From the NCBI GenBank assembly GCA_030141605.1, contig JAQGDQ010000526.1:18501-82500 (forward strand): DNA of 64,000 bases. The letters run 5' to 3'. This document shows positions 1 through 10,542 of the stretch, piece by piece. The DNA comes from Tubiluchus corallicola (lineage: Eukaryota > Priapulida > Priapulimorpha > Priapulimorphida > Tubiluchidae). A model generated the notes under the pieces. The model made no database searches, was not told the origin of the DNA, and worked only from the letters and a program-made list of their open reading frames with translations. The position numbers and the translations under genes were made by a program. The stretch's first letter is position 1. Each line of letters opens with the position of its first letter.

Positions 1-550
1 AATGGGTATAAATATGACTTACTTGTCGTTCAACAAAATGTGAAATGGCAGAATGAACTGAGAAGCAGAAACTAATTAATTTTAACGCAGTATGGATAAT
101 TGGTTAGCCGCTTAAATAAATTGGGCGAAATCAGCAAGAGCACCAAAAGCAGCCTTACATTTTGATCTGTTACAGTTTTCTGCAGTTTAGTTTTCGTTAG
201 CTGGTACATGCACTAATATTTAGTTTTTAATTTGCTAAACGCTGAGGTACCATTTTTTAAACAAAATTTAGGAGTTACCGCTAACTTGACTCATAGTTTT
301 GAATGACGTACAAAATTTGAAATATTTTGCATATATATAATATAGATAGGCATAATAATAATTTTGCAAATAATGTATGTATAGTACGTGCTGTAAATTT
401 AGTGTATGATTAACTTTTCACTTGCAAATAAAAGCTTTTCTGTTAGTCTAAATTACACACATCTTCGCTAAATGGTTTGGAAATGATTTGTATAACAAAC
501 AAAATTCATTTCCTGCGCAATAAATTCTTAACGACGTCAAATATTTTCAG
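1..550. other. Intron or upstream sequence of the left-edge gene
   Basis: AT-rich sequence with no convincing exon. It ends in a splice acceptor (tattttcag) at 550, so at least its right part is intron of the coiled-coil gene that starts to be readable at 551. I see no other feature here. Confidence 0.5.
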
Positions 551-1183
551 GAACGAAAAGTTGACGTTCAAAAACTGAAGGATAAAATTGATACCCTCCG
601 AAAAGAGTTAGTATGCCGATTTTATTTTATTTTTATTTCTTTAAGTGCGCTTACGGATTTATATAGGCACTACTGCAACAGCTTGGTGGGTTATGTCAGC
701 TTCTTTGAAATAATTTTCCAACTTTATATCACAAATTTCAACTTCCTATATTGACAGTCATTTTTTAACACATAAAACATCAGGTGACATGATGAAAGCA
801 CAACTCCAACACTGCAATCATGTACGTACCTGGATCGGTAAAACGTTTAATTCCGACGAATTATCTAAATCTGTTAAACAATAACGTTATTTATTAATTA
901 TTACGGAATAAGACCCATTAATTAGTGTTTATGCTTTATCCACGTCAATTAAAAGAGCATGAAATGATACTGCTCTTCAAAGATGTTAAAAAATGTACAT
1001 CGTTAACTTGATAGTGCTGGTACTGAAGTGTCAGCATCAATTTCTTTACGAAAACTACGACGACTAAATTCGTGTTTTCTTATTTGTAGGAAAACCATCC
1101 TTGAAGCTGAAAATTTAGCGCTCAAAAGGAAATTATTACAAGCGGATAATCAATCAACACGAGAAAAGAGCCCCAGTCTATAA
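551..1183 (+). CDS. 3' end of a coiled-coil protein gene (last two exons)
   Basis: Two exons are readable: 551-606, preceded by tattttcag and followed by the donor GTTAGT, and 1090-1183, preceded by ttgtag and ending in TAA. The join restores a glutamate codon (GA+G) and gives a continuous C-terminus of about 49 residues. It begins ERKVDVQKLKDKIDTLRK and ends STREKSPSL. Heptad-like leucines and isoleucines between charged residues indicate a coiled coil followed by a short polar tail. Using the nearby GT at 611 instead would create an early stop, which supports the donor chosen. The 5' part lies left of the window. I do not recognise the family, and a coiled-coil tail alone does not identify it. 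An AATAAA at 1184-1189 touches the stop codon, so the 3' UTR may be very short. Confidence 0.6.
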
Positions 1184-1189
1184 AATAAA
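1184..1189 (+). terminator. Polyadenylation signal of the coiled-coil gene
   Basis: AATAAA lies immediately after the TAA at 1181-1183; a T-rich and GT-rich stretch follows at about 1208-1235. Its position directly after the stop makes it a plausible poly(A) signal. Confidence 0.45.
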
Positions 1190-1504
1190 CACCAATCTCT
1201 GTATCTGTTGTTGACAATTTAAATTTGTTGTACTCGTATTTACAGTATTGAATATTATACCTGCCGTATCATACGGTGGAATAGATGACGTTAGACGCAA
1301 TAGGTGGCGTTGCTTTATTTAAATATGAAGACAAGAAAGAAAACAATCTTAATCGATACAACCCATTCTCAGCATTACACATTGTGCAAGATATAAACGT
1401 GTTTAAAGATAGAGAAGCCGTTGAATGCTAGGGCCACGGGTAACGCATATCATTTATTACTAGATACTAAGGCATTTTATAATAATTCCCACATACACAC
1501 AGTT

Positions 1505-1700
1505 GTGTGTATATGACGTCATGTAATGGTGCAGTCGGAACAGCATTGCGGGAGATTTAAAATGAAAACAAACAAAAAATCCTTTCAACGCGAGTACGAT
1601 ATACGCATAAAATTGCTGTAAAGTAATATAACTTTTAAGGCGATTTTCCTGAAACCACTTCAGGTACCCCTTTTTTTGTCCTTTAATGCTTGCATAACAA
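1505..1700 (+). repeat. Dispersed repeat family 1, copy A (CRE-bearing), truncated
   Basis: Shares long near-identical stretches with copies at 22606-23065 (inverted), 51288-52135, 61047-61690 and 62785-63392. Landmarks in order are TGACGTCA at 1514-1521, 'cggaacagcattg', 'aaaatgaaaacaaac', 'acgatatacgcata' and 'cttcaggtacccc'. Only the central part of the family is present. No terminal inverted repeats are visible, so the class is unknown. Confidence 0.8.
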
Positions 1701-2140
1701 TGGAAACAAGTTAAGGGTATAATGGAGAGCAGTTCATATTAGCAGACAGACTGCTCAAGCGTTACTACAAAATTTAGAGGACGTTCATTTTTCATAAGCG
1801 CTGCCTACGATTTATAATATTGATGTGCAGTATGTACCCGCCAAAAAGCATTAATTACCTAGTTGCTCTTTACTCTTATTTTTGGTATGAGCACAATTAT
1901 TGTTGTTAAAGTTGACGAGAATAAACTGAGTATTGAAAAAGTACCACCAGTTGTACGTTCAATAAATTTCTAATAGCTGTGTCAAGGTACACGCACGCAC
2001 ACAGTACTTATGTGTAATGTCTACTGTATGGTGGATGAATAAATTAAGTGTCAGGTACAACTGATACAGAACACACAATTTATCTGTACAATTTTGTAAC
2101 TACAGCAGAGGGTCACTGCAGTAAATACTTTTTGTGTTAT
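1701..2140. other. Intergenic sequence without recognised features
   Basis: AT-rich spacer between repeat copy A and the 170-bp tandem duplication. No open frame with coding character and no repeat was recognised. Confidence 0.5.
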
Positions 2141-2480
2141 TAATAATAATCACAAACATAATAACGGTAGTACAAAATTAATTATGGTTATCATTTATTA
2201 TACAAATATTGTGTTGTGTAAATGAATAGTATTTACTAGGGGTGAGCAATCTCTACCAGAAAGCGAATTCGAATCGAATTTATGACTTTCGAATTCGAGT
2301 CGAACCGTATTAGTAATAATCACAAACATAATAACAGCAGTACAAAATTAATTATGGTTATCATTTATTATACAAATATTGTGTTGTGTAAATAAATAGT
2401 ATTTACTAGGGGTGAACAATCTCTACCAGAAAGTGAATTCGAATCGAATTTGTGACTTTCGAATTCGAGTCGAACCGTAT
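2141..2480. repeat. 170-bp tandem duplication
   Basis: Two head-to-tail copies, 2141-2310 and 2311-2480, both starting near 'ataatcacaaacataataa' and ending 'gagtcgaaccgtat', with only a few differences. The duplicated unit spans the flank and the left end of the hAT-like element that starts at 2237, so the duplication happened after that element inserted. Confidence 0.85.
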
Positions 2481-2794
2481 TTCAGTATTTCGAATCCAAA
2501 TCGAATTTGAATTGAGTTTGAAAGATTTTCAAACAAATTTTCGAATCAGTAGTAAAAAGTGGTCTTAAAAAATATTACTTGATTTTGTATATGTAGTAGA
2601 ACCACTATTAGTTTGCTAGAAATTTTGCACAGAAACTGCAGCTAAATTGTGCTAATTTCATGCTGCTTCAAACACTTTAATGATAAAGAACATACGTGGC
2701 TGAAGTGCTGAATTATTCGAATCTATGATTTTAGGTCCAAATCGAATTCGAACTAAAAAATTCGTGCGAATCAAAATCTCAATGCTCACTCTTA
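2237..2794. mobile_element. Non-autonomous hAT-like element
   Basis: Left end TAGGGGTGAGCA and right end TGCTCACTCTTA are imperfect inverted repeats of the hAT type. They are flanked by GTATTTAC (2229-2236) and GTGTTTAC (2795-2802), an 8-bp target duplication with one mismatch. The interior holds several TTCGAATTCGA-type motifs and no transposase frame. The left end is present twice because of the 170-bp duplication, with the second copy at about 2407. Confidence 0.65.
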
Positions 2795-2802
2795 GTGTTT
2801 AC

Positions 2803-3595
2803 TATGAAGTTAGACTCAGTAATCTAATTTTTGTAGCATTACTGGTAAAATCAATAGCACTTTAGCATTTAAAAATTGCGACACTTTTGGTAGCTTAAAT
2901 GAAAGTAATTTCTTTTCAAGTGAAAGCTACTTCACAAAAGGCCCATATTGTAAGTCTTTATTTTAAAGACTGTATAAACATCTTCTAAAAGTTTATTATA
3001 AAATTCTAATTTACAGACTGATATATCTACCTGAAAAAAGGCAGGTAGAGCAAATTTGAAGCAAGTAGTCAAGTACTGCATATTAAAACTAAAATTTTTG
3101 CATCTTGTAACACTTCACACCTGTCTTGCAGATCTAGTTCAATGGCAGAAAATTTTTAACTTACTAAGTTGTAATTAAACAAAACTACAATAGTAGTGTT
3201 GTAATAAGTGATACGGTAGCATTAAATTTCAGGTGAAGTGTCTTTCTTACCAGCAAAACATTGATGTACAAATAAACCAAATGGAAACTAAATTTGATTA
3301 TCGAACAAAGAAATTTCAAAGACAGTTCACATGTAATTGTATTGTATCTAAAAAATGGCAATTGCATAGGAGGGCAATTCATATACAGGTTTAATTTAAT
3401 ACAGAAAAGCATCGATTAAAAATCTCTTCAAAATTTTATAAAAAAAACACTAAATTAAAAAACTACAAGATGGGATACCATTTGTTATAAAACACTGACA
3501 AGAGTAAATACCAGAACTAAAAAGGGTTTAAAACTAAAGGAGTTCTTGTACAGTATTATCAAGATATTCAAAAAAAATATTTATAAAGCTAAAAG
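2803..3595. other. Intergenic sequence downstream of CWF19L1
   Basis: AT-rich spacer. It must contain the 3' end of the CWF19L1 transcript on the minus strand. A minus-strand ATTAAA (TTTAAT at about 3390) is a possible poly(A) signal. Nothing else was recognised. Confidence 0.4.
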
Positions 3596-3682
3596 ATCAT
3601 TGTTAATCAAAATTAAAATCATAAATCATTGTTAATCAAAATTAAAATCATAAATCATTGTTAATCAAAATTAAAATCATAA
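3596..3682. repeat. 29-bp tandem triplication at the CWF19L1 stop codon
   Basis: Three adjacent, almost identical 29-bp units with 'tgttaatcaaaatt' recurring at 3601, 3630 and 3659. The right-hand unit contains the CWF19L1 stop codon, so each unit could encode the C-terminal YDFNFD plus stop on the minus strand. The other two units lie in the 3' UTR. Confidence 0.9.
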
Positions 3683-5262
3683 CTCTGGAAAGACTTTTTA
3701 AACATATCAGCAAGACGGGTCTCTTCTTCTTTAGATAATGAGCAAGATTTCCAGTCCACTCTATCTGGCATATTCAACAGCGGTGGACTTGCGAGGATTT
3801 CTCTTCCAAACTGTAATGGGAATGACTTCTGAATTCTACAAAAATATTTTTCTCCCGTGTGAAGCTCTAAGAGAAAGTATGGAGAATCAGTTGGCAGCAC
3901 CTGTCTTAAATCAGTGCGAGACGGAATCTCCTTTAAGTCGATGCCCTGACTATCGGCAACATTTTGAATTGTTTCTTTTACCACTGGTTTCTTATCTATA
4001 GGATACGGCACGACTTGTATCTGCAAATGTTGAGTCTTATAGTTTCTTTCAAAAAACACGACAGCCTTATTCTGCTGAGCAAAAAAATCTACAACCACTG
4101 ACTTGTATCTCTCGATCTCTGAAGCAACGTCGTCAGGCAGTCGCACTGTAGACTGGAAATGCCCTATAGATAATATGAGAATGTGATCAGGAACAAGACC
4201 TCCTTTGGCCAGAGCAAGGTAAGAAGTCATGCCCACACTGACAACCAAATGTTTCTCAACCTCTTTGCCGCCCAGACAGAACCAGCAAGGACCTGACGGC
4301 GGTTTGCGCTTATTTGTTCCGGCTCCAATCTGATCACCTGAACGCTTATGTCCTTTTTGTGTTTCCATCGAAGCTTTAGTTGCGGTGTCGTAGAAGAATT
4401 GTGTCGCTGCAGGTACATTTGTTTCCACCAGTATACTCTTGTCATAAATATATGGACACTCAGTGACATCTAGTGGCTGTTTCACTAACTCCGCTCCATC
4501 GACATGTTTCATTGGGACCATATTAAATGCATACAAAAACTTTTTCCTTCCTAAATTACCAACTTGCGCTAGTCCAATAAAACGGGTCACATGCTGACTA
4601 GACTCAGCTAGTACTTTATGATTCCTGTAAGGTTGACGCTCATAATGAATTCCCTCCAACCCGGCAAAATGGTAACGAGGTTTCAGTGCAAGTGCTAACT
4701 GAGATATAATAGGGGAACCAAATTTTGCATCGTCTTCGAAATCACTTATAGGAGTGGCATATTTTGAAATGCTGCTAGGCCATGTTGATGTCAAAAAAAT
4801 ATCAACACCTTTGAATTTCAATCCCTGTGTAATAGTGAAAACGAAATCTCTTGCATCAGACACAGTAAACTGGAAACTTGCATTGCCATTGGTTTGCTCA
4901 ACACTTTTTTGTATTCCACTAAAATACGCCAACTTACAACCAGAACTCGAGGTAAACATACCCCGTTTTCCCAAATAAACGACGTTCTTGCAAACTTCTG
5001 CTTCGGAGATACTTTCATAAAATGATGCATGATCAGGCTGATTTGGACCAAGGATGTAAGTTGGAACAGTTACATCAATTCTCCCATGAAGCAGATCATC
5101 ATATTCGTCTTTTCGTTTCAAGCAAAAAAAGTTGCCAACGCACAATAGCATTTCAAAGGGACCACTTTTCTTATTGATGGTAGCAACGCGACTAAATAGC
5201 TGTCTAAACTGGCCTTCTACATCTCCACACACTAACACTTTAATGGATTTATCATTTGCCAT
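3661..5262 (-). CDS. CWF19L1: CWF19-like protein 1, intronless and complete
   Basis: A single 533-residue frame. It starts MANDKSIKVLVCGDVEGQF, the typical start of the CWF19L1 N-terminal metallophosphatase-like domain (about residues 8-230, including LLCVGNFF and LKPRYHFAGLE). A variable basic linker follows, then the CwfJ C-terminal part 1 from about residue 325: GPCWFC, then EVEKHLVV and LALAKGGL, with the HIT-like HLQIQVVP strand. CwfJ part 2 runs to the end (FPLQFGREILASPP). As I recall, human CWF19L1 is 538 residues, so this is full length. The family is related to yeast Cwf19/Drn1, which acts with the lariat debranching enzyme and late spliceosome. Function here is inferred from that homology. 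The gene has no intron, unlike its many-exon vertebrate counterpart, and I see no poly(A) tail of a recent retrocopy. The stop codon lies inside a 29-bp tandem triplication. The upstream promoter was not resolved. Confidence 0.97.
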   Translation of the reverse strand: MANDKSIKVLVCGDVEGQFRQLFSRVATINKKSGPFEMLLCVGNFFCLKRKDEYDDLLHGRIDVTVPTYILGPNQPDHASFYESISEAEVCKNVVYLGKRGMFTSSSGCKLAYFSGIQKSVEQTNGNASFQFTVSDARDFVFTITQGLKFKGVDIFLTSTWPSSISKYATPISDFEDDAKFGSPIISQLALALKPRYHFAGLEGIHYERQPYRNHKVLAESSQHVTRFIGLAQVGNLGRKKFLYAFNMVPMKHVDGAELVKQPLDVTECPYIYDKSILVETNVPAATQFFYDTATKASMETQKGHKRSGDQIGAGTNKRKPPSGPCWFCLGGKEVEKHLVVSVGMTSYLALAKGGLVPDHILILSIGHFQSTVRLPDDVASEIERYKSVVVDFFAQQNKAVVFFERNYKTQHLQIQVVPYPIDKKPVVKETIQNVADSQGIDLKEIPSRTDLRQVLPTDSPYFLLELHTGEKYFCRIQKSFPLQFGREILASPPLLNMPDRVDWKSCSLSKEEETRLADMFKKSFQSYDFNFD

Positions 5263-6061
5263 ACTAGTTTCTATATTTATCAGTTATAAGTACAAGTAAC
5301 AATTACTTGTAACTTTACTGTTGACAGCGAAAAAACTATTGTTTCTGGTAAAGGTGTTTGCTCAAAATTCTTCAAACTGCAAACTGTCTGTGACTTAAAT
5401 ATGAAAAAACTTTCATCTGAAGTTAACCACTCCACTTGAAAGTGTTGCTACGGGCACGGGACTATTTAGCCTAGAAAATAAAACATAATTTCTTTAAACA
5501 TTATTGTCCATTGTCCATAAGATCAGAGAAAAAAATCCATTTTTACTTGGAAGCATTAACGTTGTAAGAAATATTTCCGTAACAGTCCAAGGTGATTAAT
5601 AAAGCAACTAAAATTAGCAAATGACAACAAAATATTGTATACAATCCATCAAATTGGGTAGGCTCTGCCATACTCCATGAGGTATTTACTATTAAATTTT
5701 ATTTTATCAAATAATAATCCAAATGTGGCTGAACACCTCTGCTTGTCCAGTGTCTCAGCAGAGGGGTACTGGTTCCATCACAAGCATATACATTGAGCAA
5801 GCCCTGCTAACAGATGCTGACTATCAACCGAACAGTTTGCAAAATGTCAGACTGTATGGAAGAAGATTTTTCATCATGCTGTCTTCCATGCTATATATAG
5901 TTTGAAAATACAAGTTTTTTGCAACTGCAGTACTAGTTCCTAGCCAGAAAGATGAGTACAAGGTTATAAAATTATACGTTTTAGTATTTTTAAGCATTTT
6001 CTAGATAATTTGATGCTAGAATATAAAAGTCCAAAATATTTAGCATTTATTTTTTATAAAA
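5263..6061. other. Upstream region of CWF19L1
   Basis: Contains the presumed CWF19L1 5' UTR and promoter on the minus strand; no specific element is clear. Short open frames at 5723-5905 and beyond have no coding character. Confidence 0.4.
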
Positions 6062-6560
6062 AACAAAAAAAATGAATTTGACCAAATTTAGGTGCATTCT
6101 ACTTTGAAGCATCATAATGTAGTTTTGACCATACCCACTTATGGACGGTTTTGGTTTGCAAGCACACATATTCGTTTATGTTACCTCAATCAAACCATTT
6201 TCCAAGCTCAAACTAAACTGAAACTGAAAACAAAATGTATTTGTGATGCTGGATCTGGCTCTGGAGTCCAAGTTACGGAGATGGTGCCAACGGATGCAAG
6301 TGGAGATCCATGCATTTAAATTCTTAAATAAAACTCAATATATTTGTACCTAAAGAAATTACTATACAAATTGTAAGTCAGCAACAAAAATGCTGCAACC
6401 AAGCTTAACAAAAGATAATAATAAGTAACTGAAACAGTAAAACTAACAGATCATATGTGTGCTTGCAAACCAAAACTGTCCATAAGTCGGCAGTTAGAAC
6501 TACGTTGTGATGCTTCAAAGTAGAATGCACCAAAAATGTGGTCAAATGTAAATTTTTTGT
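6062..6560. mobile_element. Foldback (inverted-repeat) element
   Basis: The left arm at about 6062-6172 and the right arm at about 6446-6560 are inverted copies about 110 nt long with roughly 85% identity by eye. Shared blocks include 'ggtgcattctactttgaagc' and 'ttggtttgcaagcacacata', each found reversed in the other arm. A partial third copy ('gacttatggacgattttga') lies at about 6880-6920. There is no coding capacity. Confidence 0.8.
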
Positions 6561-7207
6561 TCTTTATAAGAACAAAATTTCGTTAGAAAGATCTTACTGG
6601 ATTTAAACATAGCATCAGCGTATTCCTGCAAAGTCCGTAGCAACCAAACTTTGCACAGCTGCTAAGTGTTTTGAAATTGAAGATATGCAAAAAAAAACAA
6701 TGGCTAACTTTAACGGTGATTTTCTCAAGGGTATGTTTTTCAGTGCATAGCCTACACCTCAACTTTAACGTGGATTACCTCACCTTAGAAATAGCATAGA
6801 GCTATGAGCTTGGTATCAAAATGATCCTCATGAAATAGAGATTCAGGATATGTGAAAAAAGTAGAAAAGTTTAATTGCCGACTTATGGACGATTTTGATA
6901 CGCAAGCACACATATTATGTGTTCATCCGTCGAAATACATAACACATACATCAAATGTTTCGCTCCTGAGCAGTCAATATTTAAAAAAAAACTGTACCTT
7001 ATGTTGGAGTTTAGGGCATTAGCATAAAACATTGCGAACACTGGTGAATTTTAATCAGTGCACTAAACATAGTGCTTACTGGCGATTATAACCTGCCAGA
7101 TGGTCGAACAAGTGTCACTGTCTACATGATTTAGAAGCAAAACTGAATTATAGCAAGCTTTATAGTGAACAGTGTATACGGATTAGGCCTAAGTAATACT
7201 AGTAATA
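6561..7207. other. Intergenic sequence with a partial foldback arm
   Basis: AT-rich. The only recognised item is the partial third copy of the neighbouring foldback arm at about 6880-6920, which ends in the same 'gcaagcacacatat' block. Confidence 0.4.
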
Positions 7208-7419
7208 GCAGCTGGGCGCTATTACACTTTCGCACCGCCTAGCTTTTTATAGGTTATTACTCGTTTTTAGGCTCGTAAGTCATCATTCTATTATTCTTAC
7301 GTCATCAGTGAATGTTTCCGCTAATCTAATTGTAATTTAATCTTATTTAGGCATAATTACCAATAATTAGGCTGTATTCACAGTTCGACACAGTATCGCC
7401 ATCTTGTTTTGTGTGTGTG

Positions 7420-7480
7420 GTCACGTGACGAATTTCGTACTAGTTTATACATTATCAGGGCCTAGCTTAAAAGGCACGTG
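7420..7480. promoter_or_regulatory. E-box / CLEAR-type motifs near TRIP4
   Basis: GTCACGTGAC at 7420-7429 and CACGTG at 7475-7480, with a third CACGTG at 7744-7749 just before the candidate first exon. GTCACGTGAC matches the palindromic site bound by USF, MITF and TFE bHLH-ZIP factors. That these sites are functional is inference. Confidence 0.4.
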
Positions 7481-7689
7481 ACACACTTTCATCTTCACCG
7501 CATTTACGAAATAAAGACAAAACCTTTACTTTTTTATAATCTAATAGTAATAATACTACAGTAATAAATAAAATTAATGATAAATAACTGTTCCGTTCCA
7601 GGCCCACCCGCGATACGATACAAACTCTCGTAGCTGCAACCCTAATAATCATAAATTATGCCAAGAAACTAAAAACACAGGTTAAGGGC

Positions 7690-7771
7690 CACAACGTCAC
7701 TGCGCGAGAGCGATTGCGCATCAGTGATGTAAACACGGTTATTCACGTGCAGCTTTTAATGGCGGCTGTGG
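7690..7771 (+). other. Candidate non-coding first exon of TRIP4, with a uORF start
   Basis: A short stretch richer in GC than its surroundings ends in ATGGCGGCTGTGG followed by a perfect donor GTAAGT at 7772. Joining it to the acceptor at 10528 (ttcgttgcag) would give a seven-codon upstream frame, ATG at 7759 to TAA at 10537-10539. That frame closes four bases before the TRIP4 start. The 5' limit of the exon is a guess. Confidence 0.4.
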
Positions 7772-8029
7772 GTAAGTAATGCATGATTTTAATCTGGACT
7801 TATAAAGCGTACGCAGCAATAATGTTATGGGAATATGGTGTATATTACGCCTGTTGGTCTGCTTTCTGGCCTGCAGGCGTGAAAACAACCAATAGGCCAG
7901 GAAAAGCTAGGCGGTGCGAAAGTGTAATAGCGCCTAGCAGCTGTACTTTCACTCTTCTTCATTATCACCTTAATACAGAAAAGTCTAAAGCTTGACACTC
8001 TATCTACTTTTTCAGTCCTCGCGCGCAAA

Positions 8030-8920
8030 AGTATGTAAAAGCACCAACTAATTATTACTCTGATCTAATAATTATTATTGTTTAGTACAACGCGCTGGCA
8101 AAAAACTCTAGGAACTTTGCTTATGCGTCCGCGCGGCAATACGATCTATCTTCATTCGTTGTGTAGTCACTTGTTTCTGTGATAAACGATCGTGCTCGGC
8201 TATTTGTGCCTGGAGCTTCCTGTTGCAGCAGCATTTGCAACTGTTTAGCATTAGTGTTTCAGCGTAATTTTTTTAAACATTTTTTAAATCTAAATTTGTT
8301 TGTATATTGTATGAAATATGTCCTGTTTCTGAAAGACAAGCGAATTGATTCTAATATTAGAGAGGTTCTGATCTTGCTTGACAAACTGGTTGCAATTACT
8401 TGGTGAGGAAACTAAGGCAAGGGTAATGACTTCGTATCAGAGTGATAAATTGTGTGGAGCGCAGTAAGGTTGGTCCTGGTGATTTTGGTATCGGGAAAGT
8501 TTGCTACTTATGTACTACTAGGAATTTTTTACAGAGAAAATATGGTACTGGTAAGTGGTAAGCACTGGCGAAGTTTTGTCAAGCATTTTTGGTATAAGTA
8601 AATGTAGTACAACTACAAGGTAAAATGATACAGAACAAGTTTGGTACTAGGAAATTTTGGTATAGAGGAAGTTTATTATAAGGAAACATTGGTACTATGA
8701 AATGATCTTTTATGTAGCATACTCCAACAAGTTATAGAGGTCCATATTGATGCATTTGTTTTTGTTTAGTTTTTTGTTTGTTATTCATCATCATCTCCTA
8801 AAAAGGATTTTTTTGACGTACATGGCCCTGTTTATAGTTTGTCACTTGGATTGTCCCAAATTTTTCATTTTTAAAATTAACAGTCTCTTTTACTAATTAT
8901 GTTTTTAACCAGTTACTTAA
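8030..8920. other. Candidate 5' UTR intron of TRIP4, left part
   Basis: AT-rich sequence with no conserved frame. If the first exon at 7771 is right, the intron runs 7772-10528 and contains the repeats listed next. Confidence 0.35.
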
Positions 8921-9036
8921 TACTTAGGTGGCCTATCGTAAGTCCACTTCTTAGATCTATACTTAGGTGGCCTATCGTAAGTCCACTTCTTAGATCTATA
9001 CTTAGGTGGCCTATCGTAAGTCCACTTCTTAGATCT
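8921..9036. repeat. 39-bp tandem repeat, three copies
   Basis: Three essentially identical units at 8921-8959, 8960-8998 and 8999-9036, each containing 'ggtggcctatcgtaagtcca'. The near identity suggests recent expansion. Confidence 0.92.
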
Positions 9037-9099
9037 CCTGTGGTTTTAGTTGAGTTATACTAATGGCATAACACAGTATTTTTAAAGCAAATTATTATT

Positions 9100-9260
9100 A
9101 CTCGTACTATGATGATTCAATGGAAATTCAAACAGGTATGTTAAGGCTTGGGTTCGAATCCTGCTTGAGTTAGGTTCTGCGAGTGTTTTATGTTATGTGA
9201 TAACACCACTATATTGCTGTGCTGTTCAGTAAATTTTTCATAACTTGTTGTTGTTGTTAG
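9100..9260 (+). mobile_element. Possible tRNA-derived SINE
   Basis: GGTTCGAATCC at about 9149 matches the polymerase III B box (tRNA T-loop), and a (GTT)n-like end follows at about 9246. There is no foldable tRNA and the A box is not clear, so this is a tentative SINE rather than a tRNA gene. Confidence 0.35.
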
Positions 9261-9597
9261 ATTATACTGAATAAGTGTGATTTAAATTGTGAAAGATATA
9301 TATAGTACATTAATAAATGGGGATTATCTGTGCAAGATATAAGTGAAAACAAAGTAGATAAATTAAAAAAAGTTAAAATTTCAAGGAGCTGTTGCAGTTG
9401 AAAATCAACCGTGATTAAAAAATGCAAACAGGAAATTAAACATTGACAGGTGGTAAAGGTGGAATTTATCTGTATAAAATGAATGTGTCTTTCATCTTGT
9501 AAACTGGAACTTATTGATGTCAATTTGCTCACCAATTTGGTGAGAAGGATTGATGTTATGCATAGTTGAAATCTATGCATATAAATAAGCATTTACA

Positions 9598-9837
9598 GTT
9601 AAAATACCACAACTTTATTAAAACTTTTACATTACATAGCTAAAAAATCATGTGACTGCTGCCACAATCAGTGGTGAATTTTTGCAAACATACAAGCAGT
9701 TTATATAGGTCGAGCCAGCGGTTTAGAACATTATACACTAATTTTGTATTTAACAGAAACCAAATAGGTAATGAATAATCAGACCAGTAGAAAAGAAATG
9801 TAAATTAGAAGTGTTAATAAAGTTATGGTGTTTTAAC
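9598..9837. mobile_element. 240-bp MITE with terminal inverted repeats
   Basis: Starts GTTAAAATACCACAACTTTA and ends with the reverse complement of a near match (TAAAGTTATGGTGTTTTAAC). A related single end lies at about 33465-33498 ('aataaagttgtggtgattta'). There is no coding capacity. Confidence 0.65.
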
Positions 9838-10542
9838 TATCAATGTAATTAAGTGCCTGTAATAAAAAAAATTGACTGTAAGATAAAAATTGATTGACAG
9901 TGGTGTTGTTGTACTTATAAATAGTATGCTGTTCGTTAGGTCTTTTGCCCATTACATCTCATGAAAATTACGCTCATAGAAATCCTGTGTTTTTGCAAAG
10001 TATTGATAAAGTAAAGAGTTAAACTTTATTAGCTGATATGGCAGTCGCCAAGGCAGGCAGGCTATTCCGCTCATTTACTGTTGTCACAGGAGATGAATAT
10101 TAAGATGAGATTGCTCTTTAGAAAGTATTATACAGTAAACTCTGCGTAACTCAAAATGACATAATTCAAATTTTCACTTAACCCAAAGAATTTCAGCAGA
10201 ACGGATGAAATCCTTTGTTTTCCCCAAAAAAAAACATCACTTAACTCACAAATAAAAAACTTCGTACAACTCCAAAACAGTATCGTCTTCCGGAAAAATT
10301 CTGATGTTTTACAAGTCATTATAATTTGTTATTCTTTATGTAATTGTCATCAAGTCTCGTCATTTATGTTTAGAAGGGTTGACTTTCTGCTTTCTGTTTA
10401 AGTTTGCAATCTGGTGGAGGGGTTTACAGTTTCTGTGCAGGCAAATGGTCAACATTGTTTAACTCAAAGGTTTTTTTCAGTCTAGTTTGAATTATGTCGT
10501 TGCTAATCCTATTTGTATTTCGTTGCAGTGCTGAAATAAGTC

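Larger units (their letters stand above)
7208..7946. repeat. Inverted repeat pair enclosing the likely TRIP4 promoter
   Basis: 'gcgctattacactttcgcac' in the left arm (about 7208-7248) recurs inverted in the right arm (about 7905-7946) as part of an almost perfect 40-bp match. The roughly 650 bp between the arms holds CACGTG motifs and the candidate first exon of TRIP4. This may be a MITE that brought in or surrounds the promoter; no target duplication was identified. Confidence 0.75.

Noticed and set aside
3185-3412. 75-codon minus-strand frame downstream of CWF19L1
   Set aside because: AT-driven composition (Phe, Leu, Ile, Asn) with no recognisable domain.
9140-9175. tRNA gene suggested by GGTTCGAATCC
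   Set aside because: No acceptor stem, anticodon arm or matching A box at tRNA spacing could be found; kept only as a tentative SINE.
10128-10319. Pogo-like element suggested by 'cagtaaactctgcgtaact' near 10134
   Set aside because: The start resembles pogo-type ends, but no matching right end with TA could be found.
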